A stretch of 64,000 bases of DNA from Acetobacteraceae bacterium (lineage in GTDB: Bacteria > Pseudomonadota > Alphaproteobacteria > Acetobacterales > Acetobacteraceae): assembly GCA_947475245.1 (NCBI GenBank), contig CANJLW010000011.1:53706-117705 (forward strand), written 5' to 3'. Shown in pieces: positions 17,858-26,327 of the stretch. The notes under the pieces are model-generated. The model did no database searches, was not told the origin of the DNA, and worked only from the letters and a program-made list of their open reading frames with translations. The translations under genes and the position numbers were made by a program. Positions within the stretch are counted from its first letter, which is position 1. Each line of letters begins with the position of its first letter.

Positions 17858-18818
17858 ACGCGGCGGCCAACGTCAGCATCAAAATCCAGGGGGGCATGAA
17901 CGCGAGCCATCCGAGCTTCGACAACATGCGCGCGCCTAAACCGATCACGAGGGGATGGATCAAATAGAGCGCATAGGACGCACCGCCGAACAGCTCCGCC
18001 CAATTGCCGAGTGCCAAACGACCGCTGCGTTCGGCACCGGCGAGGCCCAGAACAATCAGGGTGCTCGCGAGACCGTACAGGCAAATGCCGATATTCGCGC
18101 CAACCCCGAACAGGCCGGCATTCTCACAAAGCCCCGATCCGATGAATAACCCCGCGCCGACCGCCGCCAGCGTTCGCGGCATGCGCACGGCATCGCTTCG
18201 CACCAGCTTCGCCGCCAGGATGCCAAGCAGGAACTCCAAATGGAACCATGTGCAGAAGTAACCCGTCCAGTGCGTTTGCTCCGGCAAAGACGTCGACCAA
18301 AGCATCAGGGCAACGCCAAGCGCCGTCAGAATCAAGGCCATCGGTCGCCAGGCGACCGCCAGGGCAAAACAGGCGTAGAACAATAATTCCTGCTCCAGCG
18401 ACCACGCCACGCCGATCAGCAAGTCCGCCGGGAACGGCAGGAGAAGCGCGCCCCGCAGTAGGTTTCCCACCTGAAGTCGGTTTGCCGCCTCGGTCGACAA
18501 CAGTGCCTGAACAATCACGACCGACAGGATGACCCAATAAATTGGGAAAATACGCGTCAGACGTCGCCACAGAAAGCGCGGCAAACGCGCGGGCCGACCA
18601 ATATCGTCATGATGCACAAAGCTAATGATAAAGCCGCTGAGGACAAAGAAAAAATCAACCCCCGCGTGACCGAAGCCGAAGAAATTTCCCAGTGGCTCGT
18701 GGCCCAGATATTGCGGCAAAGCAAGAGATCGCGTGGCGTGGTAGAACACCACCAGCAGCGCGGCGATTCCGCGTCCAAATTGGATGCCGATCAGCCGATT
18801 GCCTGCGTGCGCGTTCAT
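17739..18818 (-). CDS. Acyltransferase-3 (OafA-type) membrane protein
   Basis: 359 residues with about ten membrane segments. Family signatures: IQFGRGIAALLVVFYHATR (conserved Arg and His), HAGVDFFFVLSGFIIS, then LWRRLTRIFPIYW. It transfers acyl groups onto extracellular polysaccharides or similar acceptors. It is the last gene of the carrier-protein-MBOAT-SGNH run, starting about 65 bp past the upstream gene's stop. Its 3' 119 bases are shared with the SGNH gene on the opposite strand, and both C-termini are of low complexity there. Confidence 0.87.
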   Translation of the reverse strand: MNAHAGNRLIGIQFGRGIAALLVVFYHATRSLALPQYLGHEPLGNFFGFGHAGVDFFFVLSGFIISFVHHDDIGRPARLPRFLWRRLTRIFPIYWVILSVVIVQALLSTEAANRLQVGNLLRGALLLPFPADLLIGVAWSLEQELLFYACFALAVAWRPMALILTALGVALMLWSTSLPEQTHWTGYFCTWFHLEFLLGILAAKLVRSDAVRMPRTLAAVGAGLFIGSGLCENAGLFGVGANIGICLYGLASTLIVLGLAGAERSGRLALGNWAELFGGASYALYLIHPLVIGLGARMLSKLGWLAFMPPWILMLTLAAASMVVAIALHRLVEQPMLARARLLERHLGFERRSSLTPNG

Positions 18819-18883
18819 CGGGTCCTCGCGGGACGCTGTTGCAAAGCCTGTGTTTCACCGTCCGGCATTGATTGCATCGCAGC

Positions 18884-20086
18884 TTACGATTTACACGGAT
18901 TGGCGGTGTCGAGACAGATATAGGCCTGTCGCTGCGCCCGGATTTGGCGGTTTCGCTCCGCGACGGTTTCGGGCGTCAGCAATGCGCCGAACTCCGGCGC
19001 CGCTTGTCCCGTCATGCGCCGGATCATGATATGGCCCAGCGGCTTTTTAAAATGGCTGGGTTCCCAGAACCAGGTCGTCTGGGTTTTGCGGTCCGACACA
19101 GGTGGCACCGGTTCGGTCGTAAAGCTGCTGTAATCGCTGAAATCCCAGAGTTTGACGCCCTCCGCGCCGTCACGGGCCACAAGCTCCGCCAGTTCCGTCT
19201 TGAACTGTTCTATGCGCGGCCACAGACCGGCCCGCCAATAAAATTCCAGCGCCTCGGCATGAGTGGGCGCAATCGCGAGCGTCAGCGCAATACCGCGTCG
19301 GCGGCAGAAGGCGATCACGTCCGCCACGCGCCCCAGATTTGGCAGCGGACCGGTCCAGGCCGCGAGGCCTCGCGCCAAAACGGGCGTGCGATTGGCTTCG
19401 AAGACCCGCTTCTGTGCGAAGAGCGAGGACGTACCGTCGCCGCGGGCGATGTTGACGAAGTCCGCGTCGGTGGATGCGCCGTCGGGCTGGATGTCCAACG
19501 TCAGGGCAGCGTGCTGCGAAAGGATGGTCGCGACGCTGTCGCTCAACGCTCCCATGGTCATCAGCGCCAGGAAGCCGTCATCCAGGCGTTGATATCCGCG
19601 CAGCGCGTTGGCATTGCCCGAGGGATCGAGCAACAGGCGCCGATCGTCCTCGTTCGGCGGCCCGGGCGGCGCTTCGGGCACGAAGAAATTCTGGAAATCC
19701 AGGAAGATCACGGCGTGCGCGAGACGACCGGTCGCGGCCGCCTGTTGCAGGGTCGCCAGCATGAGGGTGGTGTTGTACGAGCCGGGAATTGCGTAGTTGT
19801 AGACTGGCTGCATCGCCGCCGGCCATTCGGGGCCGCTGGCATCGACGCCGATATGCACGCGCGACGATCCCAGCAGAACCGTGGCGGGACGAAACCGCTC
19901 GATCTGATAAGCCTTGGTCAGCATCGAATGATCGCGGGCGCGGGGTTTCTGGGCATTGATCCCGGCGACCCTGGGCGATCCGAAGACATCGTAGGGGTCG
20001 ATCGCAAAGTTCAGCGCCGCGACACAGAACGCGAGCACCAGCAGGGCAGCGAACCAGACACAGAGGAAGCGCGCGTAAGGCTGCAT
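18884..20086 (-). CDS. Membrane-anchored DltD/AlgJ-like SGNH-fold protein
   Basis: 400 residues from the ATG at 20086 (MQPYARFL), whose first base is the last of the MBOAT stop (TGATG); an ATG 12 bases earlier is also possible. One N-terminal membrane segment (about 7-28) is followed by an extracytoplasmic domain with LLGSSR at 71-76 as a Ser block and, near the C-terminus, EPSHFKKPLG as a DxxH-like block. That is the design of DltD and AlgJ/AlgX, partners of MBOAT acyltransferases. It probably hands the acyl group to, or takes it from, a surface polymer. The catalytic residues deviate from strict GDSL. Confidence 0.7.
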   Translation of the reverse strand: MQPYARFLCVWFAALLVLAFCVAALNFAIDPYDVFGSPRVAGINAQKPRARDHSMLTKAYQIERFRPATVLLGSSRVHIGVDASGPEWPAAMQPVYNYAIPGSYNTTLMLATLQQAAATGRLAHAVIFLDFQNFFVPEAPPGPPNEDDRRLLLDPSGNANALRGYQRLDDGFLALMTMGALSDSVATILSQHAALTLDIQPDGASTDADFVNIARGDGTSSLFAQKRVFEANRTPVLARGLAAWTGPLPNLGRVADVIAFCRRRGIALTLAIAPTHAEALEFYWRAGLWPRIEQFKTELAELVARDGAEGVKLWDFSDYSSFTTEPVPPVSDRKTQTTWFWEPSHFKKPLGHIMIRRMTGQAAPEFGALLTPETVAERNRQIRAQRQAYICLDTANPCKS

Positions 20087-21708
20087 CAGAACTGCCAATA
20101 CAGGAACTCACTGAGTTCCCCGAGCGAGAGGACCCCGGCGAGGGTGACAACAGCAAGCGTCAGCGCCCAGGCGGACGTGGGTTCCCAGGTCAGAAGACGG
20201 ACCAGGCGTTCCGGTTGCTTCGCGGGTTTGACACCGATGGCGGGTTCGAAGCGCGCCAACATCTCCAACGTATTGGGCAGGCAGAGCGCGATCGCCAGCA
20301 GCGCGGCGATCCGCAGCGTGGCTTCCATCAGGAAAGACCCGCTGGTCCAGGCGGGCGTGAAGCCCAGGGCGGTCAGCCACGGGCCGGCGGGACCGATCCG
20401 GTTGAGAATGGCCTCCGGCAGGGTCGCGCCGAACATGCCGATCATCCCCTGCCAGATGGTGACGGCGGAACCGGCGGTCGGCGCGCGGAACATCGCCATG
20501 GCGAAGACGACGGACAGGAAGGTCAGTACGAAGCCCACCGGCTTCATCGCGCGGTTATAGGACTTCGCATCGAGGAAAATACGGGGGCGCAGCACGCGCC
20601 ACCCGTGATTGACGACCAGCAACAGGCCGTGCAGCAGGCCCCACAGGATGTAGGCATAGCCCGCGCCGTGCCAGATGCCGGAGATCAGCATGGTCAACAG
20701 CGTGGGCATGGCCAGCAGCCAGACAAAGGCCGACAGGGTGGTGTTGCGCCCGCCAAACAGCGGCTTGCCCTGCGCGACACGCCGGCGGGTCAGGTTCAGG
20801 GTCAACGGGTTGTACAGATAGGCGGTCAGGAACCGGGTCAGGCTGACATGCCAGCGCAGCCAGAAATCGATGATGCTGCTCGATTTCAGCGGTGAATTGA
20901 AATTCACCGGCAGCTTGATGCCGAAGAACCGCGCCAGCCCCAGGGCCATGTCGGAATAGCCGGAAAAATCGAAGTAGATTTGCAGCGTGAACCCCAGCGC
21001 GGCAATCCAGGCATCGGTCAGTGTCAGCGGCGTCCCGGCGGCGGCCTGCGCGTAGAGCGGTGCCACGAGGCGGCTGAGCGGATCGGCCAGCACCAGCTTC
21101 TTGAACAGTCCCATGAAAAACAGGCTGACGCCGATGGCCGCGTTCTCGGCGCTGAAGCGGCACGGGGCGACCGCGAATTGCGGCATCATTTCGCGATAGT
21201 GGACGATCGGACCGGCGACGAGTTGCGGGAAAAACAAAACGAACAGCGCGTAGTTCCGAAAGGTGAACTCTTTGACCCGCCCGGCATGGACGTCGACCAG
21301 GAAAGCGATTTTCTGAAAGGTGATGAAGGAAATGCCGAGCGGCAGGATCAGGTGAGTGAGGGTGAAGCCGGCGTCGAAGAGGTCGTTGGCGGTTCCTTGC
21401 AGGAAGGTCAGGTATTTGAAGTAACCGAGGAAGCAAAGATTGAAGACGATCCCCCCGATCAGCAGCGCGCGCGCCAGAGCCGGGCTGTCTTCGCCGGTTC
21501 GGCGCAGCGCCAGTGACAGGGCGTAGTTGATCAGGATCGACGGGGCGATCAGCAGGACGTTGATCGGCCGCCACCACGCATAGAACACCAGAGAGGCCGC
21601 GGTCAGCCAAAGCAAGGCCCAGTCGCGCCGTCGATGTCCCAGGACCCAGAACCCCGCAAGGGTCAGCGGCAGAAAACCGAAGATGAAAGCATAGGAATTA
21701 AACAGCAT
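20086..21708 (-). CDS. MBOAT-family O-acyltransferase (AlgI/DltB-like)
   Basis: 540 residues with about twelve membrane segments. The MBOAT marks are present: LPLGISFITFQKI, FFPQLVAGPI (160-169), FDFSGYSDMALGLARFFGI (247-265), FWLRWHVSLTRFL with His287 and the catalytic His347 in ISGIWHGAG. AlgI acetylates alginate and DltB moves D-alanine across the membrane. Here the gene sits 15 bp after an acyl carrier protein gene and overlaps a DltD/AlgJ-like gene, so the acyl donor is probably that carrier protein. Substrate and acceptor unknown. Confidence 0.92.
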   Translation of the reverse strand: MLFNSYAFIFGFLPLTLAGFWVLGHRRRDWALLWLTAASLVFYAWWRPINVLLIAPSILINYALSLALRRTGEDSPALARALLIGGIVFNLCFLGYFKYLTFLQGTANDLFDAGFTLTHLILPLGISFITFQKIAFLVDVHAGRVKEFTFRNYALFVLFFPQLVAGPIVHYREMMPQFAVAPCRFSAENAAIGVSLFFMGLFKKLVLADPLSRLVAPLYAQAAAGTPLTLTDAWIAALGFTLQIYFDFSGYSDMALGLARFFGIKLPVNFNSPLKSSSIIDFWLRWHVSLTRFLTAYLYNPLTLNLTRRRVAQGKPLFGGRNTTLSAFVWLLAMPTLLTMLISGIWHGAGYAYILWGLLHGLLLVVNHGWRVLRPRIFLDAKSYNRAMKPVGFVLTFLSVVFAMAMFRAPTAGSAVTIWQGMIGMFGATLPEAILNRIGPAGPWLTALGFTPAWTSGSFLMEATLRIAALLAIALCLPNTLEMLARFEPAIGVKPAKQPERLVRLLTWEPTSAWALTLAVVTLAGVLSLGELSEFLYWQF

Positions 21709-21723
21709 CGGCGTCGAACCGGA

Positions 21724-21969
21724 TCAGCGCGCGCGCAGCCTTTCGATCGCGCGCACCACCGCCCCCACGTCGGGGAAGGACTCGACGTCGGCGATACGGA
21801 ATTTGATGCCGAACTCCGCTTCCGTCGCGACGATGAAATTGATGTAGTTGAAGGAATCCCAGTTCGGCACGTCTTCGCGCAGCGTATCCATGGCCAGCAC
21901 GATCTCGTCGTCACCGAGCAGGTCGCGCAGAGTTTGGGTCAGGGTGGCCAGAATATCATCTTGCGTCAT
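21724..21969 (-). CDS. Acyl carrier protein dedicated to the MBOAT cluster
   Basis: An 81-residue acidic four-helix carrier protein. Ser39 in NWDSFNYINF is the phosphopantetheine attachment site; the usual DSL is DSF. The sequence is clearly not the housekeeping AcpP (no EFG...DSLDTVELVMALE). It leads directly into the MBOAT gene, as DltC does for DltB or as ACPs do in some lipid A and polysaccharide acylation clusters. No adenylating enzyme that would load it is in the window. Confidence 0.87.
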   Translation of the reverse strand: MTQDDILATLTQTLRDLLGDDEIVLAMDTLREDVPNWDSFNYINFIVATEAEFGIKFRIADVESFPDVGAVVRAIERLRAR

Positions 21970-22042
21970 CGTTGGACCGTTCCGTGGCTGCGACGCGGCT
22001 TGGTGCCACAGGTTAATCTCGAACCCAAGCGGTAACCCCGGG

Positions 22043-22858
22043 CTAAACCGCCGGCAGAGCCTGTTTCAGCCGCCCTCCGACGCGAACCGGTTCGATCCGG
22101 GTCGCGTGACCGTCGGCGTCGTCGGTTTCGACGAACACACCGCAGATCGTCGCGGGTCCTTCCGCGGGCCCCAGCTTCTCACCAGGCATTTTCCGCCAGA
22201 AACGCAGCGCGGCGTTGTCCTTGATCATGCCGATCACGCTGTCGTAATCGCCACTCATGCCCGCGTCGGATTGGAAGGCCGTGCCGCCCGGCAGGATTTG
22301 CGCGTCGGCGGTCGGGATGTGGGTGTGGGTACCGACGACGAGCGAGACCTGACCGTCGAAGATGTGGGCATAGGCCATTTTCTCGCTGCTGGCCTCCGCA
22401 TGGATATCGGCGACGATGGCGTTCACGGTGCCGCCCAGACGGTATTTCGACAGGACATCGGCGGTGCCGCGAAACGGGCAATCCAGCGGGTCCATATAAA
22501 GCCGCCCCATACATTGCAGCACCAGCGCCTTGCGCCCGTCCGGCAGGTCGACCAGCACCGACCCGGCGCCGGGCGTGCCGGGCGGGAAGTTCAACGGCCG
22601 CAGCAAGCGGGGATGGTTGGCGATATAGGGGATGATCTCCTTGCGGTCCCAGGCGTGGTTGCCCAGCGTGATCACATCCGCGCCGGCGGCGAACAAGGTC
22701 TCGGCCATATCCGGGCCCAAACCGAAGCCGTGCGACGCGTTCTCGGCGTTCACGACGGCCAGATCGAGCTTCAGGGTCCGGCGCAGACCCGGCAGCGCCT
22801 CCGCCACCGCGGTGCGACCGGTGCGGCCGACGACATCGCCGATAAACAGTATGCGCAT
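22043..22858 (-). CDS. TIGR00282/YmdB-family metallophosphoesterase
   Basis: 271 residues of the YmdB family, dinuclear-metal phosphodiesterases (2',3'-cAMP or related) that influence biofilm and mRNA turnover in Bacillus. Metal-site motifs are clear: FIGDVVGRTGR, VNAENASHG, TLGNHAWDRKE, DIHAEASSEK and VGTHTHIPTAD. The ATG directly abuts the stop of the 5-FCL gene upstream, so they share a transcript. This pairing with 5-formyl-THF cyclo-ligase is common in Alphaproteobacteria. Confidence 0.9.
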   Translation of the reverse strand: MRILFIGDVVGRTGRTAVAEALPGLRRTLKLDLAVVNAENASHGFGLGPDMAETLFAAGADVITLGNHAWDRKEIIPYIANHPRLLRPLNFPPGTPGAGSVLVDLPDGRKALVLQCMGRLYMDPLDCPFRGTADVLSKYRLGGTVNAIVADIHAEASSEKMAYAHIFDGQVSLVVGTHTHIPTADAQILPGGTAFQSDAGMSGDYDSVIGMIKDNAALRFWRKMPGEKLGPAEGPATICGVFVETDDADGHATRIEPVRVGGRLKQALPAV

Positions 22859-23434
22859 TCAGCCTCCGAAGCGGATCACGCCGTTTTCGGTGGCGACGGC
22901 GTCCAATCTGGCGTCGTAGGGGCCAACGGGCACGGAGTCCACTTGCTGATTGGCAAAGGCACAGCCGAGGGCGAAATGCGGGCCGAGGGCGGCGAGCGTG
23001 CGATCGTAATATCCCGCGCCGTAGCCAAGGCGGTTGCCCGACAGATCGAAGGCCAGCAGCGGCACCAGCAGGAATGTGGGGGCGCGTTCGACGCCGGTCG
23101 GGCGAAAGGTGCCGAAGCGTTCGGGGACCAGCGAATCGCCGGGTTGCCAAAGGCCGAAGGTCAGCGGGCTGCCGCGTTTCGGTGTGATCGGCAGGACGAC
23201 AAGGTTGCCGCGCGCATGCAGCAGGCCCATCAGCGGGCGCAGGTCGATTTCCTGCCCCAAGGGCCAGAACGCCGAAACGACCGCGTCTGGCGGCGGCGGG
23301 CAATCGCGCAAAACATGGCCAGCCAGAGCCTGCCCGGCGGCGAGCGGGTCAGCCTGAACGCGCGCCGCCAGGGCCTGCCGGCGCAGGGCCTGCTTCGCGG
23401 CGTCGAGATCGGTGTGGATGCGCGGAGCCGCCAT
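22859..23434 (-). CDS. 5-formyltetrahydrofolate cyclo-ligase
   Basis: 191 residues. Converts 5-formyl-THF to 5,10-methenyl-THF with ATP. The family signature GNRLGYGAGYYDRTL and the N-terminal KQALRRQALAAR are present, and LLVPLLAFDLSG precedes the GYGAGYYD motif as usual. The gene follows 6S RNA and zapA, the widely conserved zapA-ssrS-5-FCL arrangement. Confidence 0.92.
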   Translation of the reverse strand: MAAPRIHTDLDAAKQALRRQALAARVQADPLAAGQALAGHVLRDCPPPPDAVVSAFWPLGQEIDLRPLMGLLHARGNLVVLPITPKRGSPLTFGLWQPGDSLVPERFGTFRPTGVERAPTFLLVPLLAFDLSGNRLGYGAGYYDRTLAALGPHFALGCAFANQQVDSVPVGPYDARLDAVATENGVIRFGG

Positions 23435-23439
23435 GGCCG

Positions 23440-23586
23440 TTGGCGTTTCATCCTCCCAGAGCCTGCGTGTGCAGGTGGGCGCCGGATACCGAGACCAAGA
23501 TCCCGACAGAGCCAGCTCCCGAGGGAGATGCTTACTGGCCCTGGGGATGTATTGCCTGTCGCACCGAGCAGCCCCGCCGAACCAAC
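23440..23586 (-). ncRNA. ssrS: 6S RNA (approximate ends)
   Basis: The 152-bp gap between zapA and the 5-FCL gene has no ORF and holds long pairing arms on the minus strand. Visible elements: an apical stem (GGGCCAG/CTGGCTC closing CTCCC/GGGAG), near the 3' side a small CCTGC-ACAC-GCAGG hairpin, and terminal GTTGG/CCAAC arms. Position between zapA and 5-formyl-THF cyclo-ligase is the conserved site of ssrS, the RNA that binds sigma-70 RNA polymerase. The ends are estimates. Confidence 0.7.
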
Positions 23587-23916
23587 TTAGGGATGCTCGA
23601 GGTCCGCCGCAATGTCTTCCGCGCGCTTTGCCATGCGATTGATCCGCGTGGCGAGTTTTCTGTCGGGCTTCGCGGGCGCGCCGGCCGGTTCGGCTTCAAG
23701 TTCGGCCACGCGCTTGCGGCTTTCGAACAGGTCGTCGGCCAACATCAGCGCGGCCATGACCAGCATGCGGGATTCCCCGCTCTGCCCGACCGATGCCTTC
23801 GCGGTGTCGATGCGCTTCACGACCTCCTCGGCCATGGCGTGCAGATGGGATTCCTCACCGTCGGGGCAGCCGAGGGTGTAGTTGAAGCCGTTGATCCGAA
23901 GCGTCACTTGCGCCAT
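23587..23916 (-). CDS. zapA: Cell division protein ZapA
   Basis: 109 residues. Short N-terminal beta/alpha domain (VTLRINGFNYTLGCPDGEE...EEVVKRID) and a C-terminal helical, coiled-coil part. ZapA binds and bundles FtsZ. The short gene upstream (23945-24160) is the usual small partner found before zapA in Alphaproteobacteria. Confidence 0.88.
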   Translation of the reverse strand: MAQVTLRINGFNYTLGCPDGEESHLHAMAEEVVKRIDTAKASVGQSGESRMLVMAALMLADDLFESRKRVAELEAEPAGAPAKPDRKLATRINRMAKRAEDIAADLEHP

Positions 23917-23944
23917 CGCGCCAATATTCCCTTTGTCAGTCTGT

Positions 23945-24160
23945 TCAGCCGAGGGCGGTTTTGAGCCGGTCGATCAGGGAGTCGAGTCGCGCGACGGCTT
24001 CGGCGACGGCGGCGGGCGGTTGGACGGCGGGCGATACCGGCGCGTCCATTTGCGGGGCATCGGGTACGGGTCGGGGTTGCGCGGCATACGCGGCGATTCG
24101 CTCCAACGCGGCTTCGAGGCGTTCGGCCGCGGCATCGGGGTCGTCGGTCAGGTCCACCAT
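23945..24160 (-). CDS. Small coiled-coil protein upstream of zapA
   Basis: 71 residues: an acidic N-terminal helix (DPDAAAERLEAALERIAAYA), a Pro-rich middle and a C-terminal helix (AEAVARLDSLIDRLKTAL). It resembles the small DUF4164-like helical proteins that precede zapA in this class and may be involved in cell division, but no function is known. It lies 28 bp upstream of zapA and is divergent from the gene at 24231. Confidence 0.65.
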   Translation of the reverse strand: MVDLTDDPDAAAERLEAALERIAAYAAQPRPVPDAPQMDAPVSPAVQPPAAVAEAVARLDSLIDRLKTALG

Positions 24161-24230
24161 TGTAATTCCGCCTCCGTCCTGTGCGTGATGCCGCTTGAAA
24201 TGAACCCGGTCAACCGGTTGAACGTCAAGG

Positions 24231-24659
24231 ATGCTCGATTATCCCGCTGTCATTATTCACGGATTGGACGACGTACGCGCCGTTTTGCGGCTGGGGCGGG
24301 CGGTAACCCTGATCTCCGCCCCCGGCGCGGGACTGTATGCGGGCTGCGGCTGGTGGGCCGCGTTGATCGGCCAGGCACGGGCGGCATTCCCGGACACTGC
24401 GCCGGTGGACGTGCTGGATTGCGCGGACGGAACCGGAGCGGCACTGGCGGCCCTGCGCATCGGGGTGCCCCGTTTGGTCCTGTGGCGGGGCACGCCCGGC
24501 GCGGACGCCGTTGCGGAGATCGCGCGCGCGCAAGGGGGATTTGTGCTGGACGAATCGCCCAAAGCGCTTGACCTGAGCCAAAGAGGCGCTATTCGCCGGC
24601 TGGAGGCTTGGGTGCAGGTGCGAAGCGGCCCCGGTGACATTCCGGACGAGACGCGCTAG
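24231..24659 (+). CDS. Conserved hypothetical protein
   Basis: 142 residues, soluble, alpha/beta: IIHGLDDVRAVLRLGRAVTLISAPGAG, then TAPVDVLDCADGTGAALAALRIGVPRLVLW and a charged C-terminus. No family recognised; it has the look of small Acetobacteraceae-restricted proteins. It precedes the fructose-bisphosphate aldolase gene by 39 bp on the same strand and may be cotranscribed. Confidence 0.6.
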   Translation: MLDYPAVIIHGLDDVRAVLRLGRAVTLISAPGAGLYAGCGWWAALIGQARAAFPDTAPVDVLDCADGTGAALAALRIGVPRLVLWRGTPGADAVAEIARAQGGFVLDESPKALDLSQRGAIRRLEAWVQVRSGPGDIPDETR

Positions 24660-24698
24660 GACCCGGCAATAGGTTATCTCCAGGAAGGACAAGGCTCG

Positions 24699-25613
24699 AT
24701 GCGCGTCACCCAGAAGGTCAAGAAGATCCTCGAAAACTACGAGGGCGAGAATCCCGGCGTCAAAGCCAATCTGGCTCGCATCCTCAGCACCGGTAAGCTC
24801 GCGGGCACCGGCAAGGTTGTGATCCTGCCGGTCGATCAGGGCTTCGAGCATGGCCCGGCGCGCAGCTTCGCCCCGAACCCGGCGGCCTATGACCCGCATT
24901 ACCACTATCAACTGGCGATCGACGCCGGGCTGAACGCCTATGCCGCGCCCTTGGGCATGCTGGCGCTGGGCGCGGATACCTTCGCGGGCCAGATCCCGAC
25001 CATTCTGAAGTGCAACAGCTCCAACAGCCTGGCGACCAACAAGGACCAGGCCGTGACCGCCGGCGTGAAGGACGCGCTCCGGCTGGGTTGCGCCGGCATC
25101 GGCTTCACGATCTATCCGGGCAGCGAATACGCCTTCGCCCAGATGGAAGAACTGCGGGAACTGACGGCGGAAGCCAAGGACGCCGGCCTCGCCGTCGTCG
25201 TCTGGTCGTATCCGCGCGGCCCGAACCTGGACAAGGCGGCCGAAACCGCCGTCGATATCTGCGCCTATGCCGCGCAGATGGCCGCTCTGATGGGCGCGCA
25301 CATCATCAAGGTGAAGCCCCCGACCGCGGTCGTCAGCCTGGAAGCGGCGAAAAAGAGCTATGAGAAGTTCGACGGCTCCACGCTCGCCAAGCGGGTTGCG
25401 CATGTGATGCAGGCCTCCTTCGCCGGCAAGCGCATCGTTGTGTTCTCCGGCGGCGAAGCGAAAGACCTCGACGGCCTGTACGAAGAAGTGCGCGGGCTGC
25501 GCGACGGTGGCGCCAACGGGTCGATCATCGGCCGCAACACGTTCCAACGCCCGAAGGAAGCGGCGCTGGAAATGCTGAGCAAGATCATCGACATCTACCT
25601 GAACAAGGCCTGA
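24699..25613 (+). CDS. fbaB: Fructose-bisphosphate aldolase class I (DhnA/archaeal type)
   Basis: 304 residues. Cleaves fructose-1,6-bisphosphate into dihydroxyacetone phosphate and glyceraldehyde-3-phosphate through a Schiff base. It has [34 protein letters not shown], the lysine region [10 protein letters not shown] and the phosphate loop [16 protein letters not shown]. These are hallmarks of the class IA/DhnA family, not the metal-dependent class II enzyme. Start preceded by AGGAAGG at 24682-24688. thiE follows two bases after the stop. Confidence 0.93.
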   Translation: MRVTQKVKKILENYEGENPGVKANLARILSTGKLAGTGKVVILPVDQGFEHGPARSFAPNPAAYDPHYHYQLAIDAGLNAYAAPLGMLALGADTFAGQIPTILKCNSSNSLATNKDQAVTAGVKDALRLGCAGIGFTIYPGSEYAFAQMEELRELTAEAKDAGLAVVVWSYPRGPNLDKAAETAVDICAYAAQMAALMGAHIIKVKPPTAVVSLEAAKKSYEKFDGSTLAKRVAHVMQASFAGKRIVVFSGGEAKDLDGLYEEVRGLRDGGANGSIIGRNTFQRPKEAALEMLSKIIDIYLNKA

Positions 25614-25615
25614 GC

Positions 25616-26278
25616 ATGGCCGAGGGCGATCGGGATTGCCGCGTTTACCTGATCACTCCGCCTAAGTTCGATCCCGCGCCGTTCGCCGATCTTTTGGCGG
25701 CGGCGCTGGACGCGGGCGATGTCGCGGCGGTTCAGCTTCGGCTGAAAGACGTAGACGACGATACGTGGCGGCGCGCCATCGACGCGCTGCGCCCGGTGAC
25801 GCAAGAGCGCGGCGTGGCGTTCCTGCTGAACGACCGCGCCGATCTGGTGGTTCCGACCGGCTGCGACGGCGTGCATGTCGGGCAGGAGGATATGCCCGCC
25901 AAACAGGCGCGCGCGTTGATTGGCCCCCGGCTGACCTTGGGCGTTACCTGCAAGGGGTCGCGCGATCTGGCGATGGCGGCGGGCGACGACGGAGCCGACT
26001 ATGTCGCGTTCGGCGCGTTTTTTCCGTCCACCACCAAGGATGTGAAGAACTTCCTCGATCCGGAAATCCTGGAATGGTGGTCCGACGTCATGGAACTGCC
26101 GAGCTGCGCGATCGGGGGCATTACGGCGGAGAATTGCGGGCCGTTGGTGACCGCGGGAACCAACTTCCTGGCCGTCGTTGGCAGCGTTTGGAACCATCCC
26201 GACGGGCCCGGCGCGGGGGTGAAGGCGTTGAACGCGGCAATCCAGGCGGCACCGGCCAAACCACCCGTTTTTGAGTAA
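25616..26278 (+). CDS. thiE: Thiamine-phosphate synthase
   Basis: 220 residues, TIM barrel. Joins HMP-pyrophosphate and the thiazole phosphate to thiamine phosphate. Seen: [10 protein letters not shown] (substrate site), [40 protein letters not shown] and AIGGI...FLAVVGSVW. No other thi gene and no TPP riboswitch are near; position after fbaB may be simple cotranscription. The protein is a little longer and more divergent than E. coli ThiE in the loop after [13 protein letters not shown]. Confidence 0.85.
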   Translation: MAEGDRDCRVYLITPPKFDPAPFADLLAAALDAGDVAAVQLRLKDVDDDTWRRAIDALRPVTQERGVAFLLNDRADLVVPTGCDGVHVGQEDMPAKQARALIGPRLTLGVTCKGSRDLAMAAGDDGADYVAFGAFFPSTTKDVKNFLDPEILEWWSDVMELPSCAIGGITAENCGPLVTAGTNFLAVVGSVWNHPDGPGAGVKALNAAIQAAPAKPPVFE

Positions 26279-26327
26279 TCGCGCGATCCGGTGCAGACTG
26301 CTCGCAAAGAGCAGGAGGAACCGGATC

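Noticed and set aside
18872..20560. 562-codon plus-strand open frame
   Set aside because: Antisense to the DltD-like and MBOAT genes, no domain seen.
21848..23590. 580-codon plus-strand open frame
   Set aside because: Antisense to the phosphoesterase and 5-FCL genes and the 6S region; no ribosome site or family signature.
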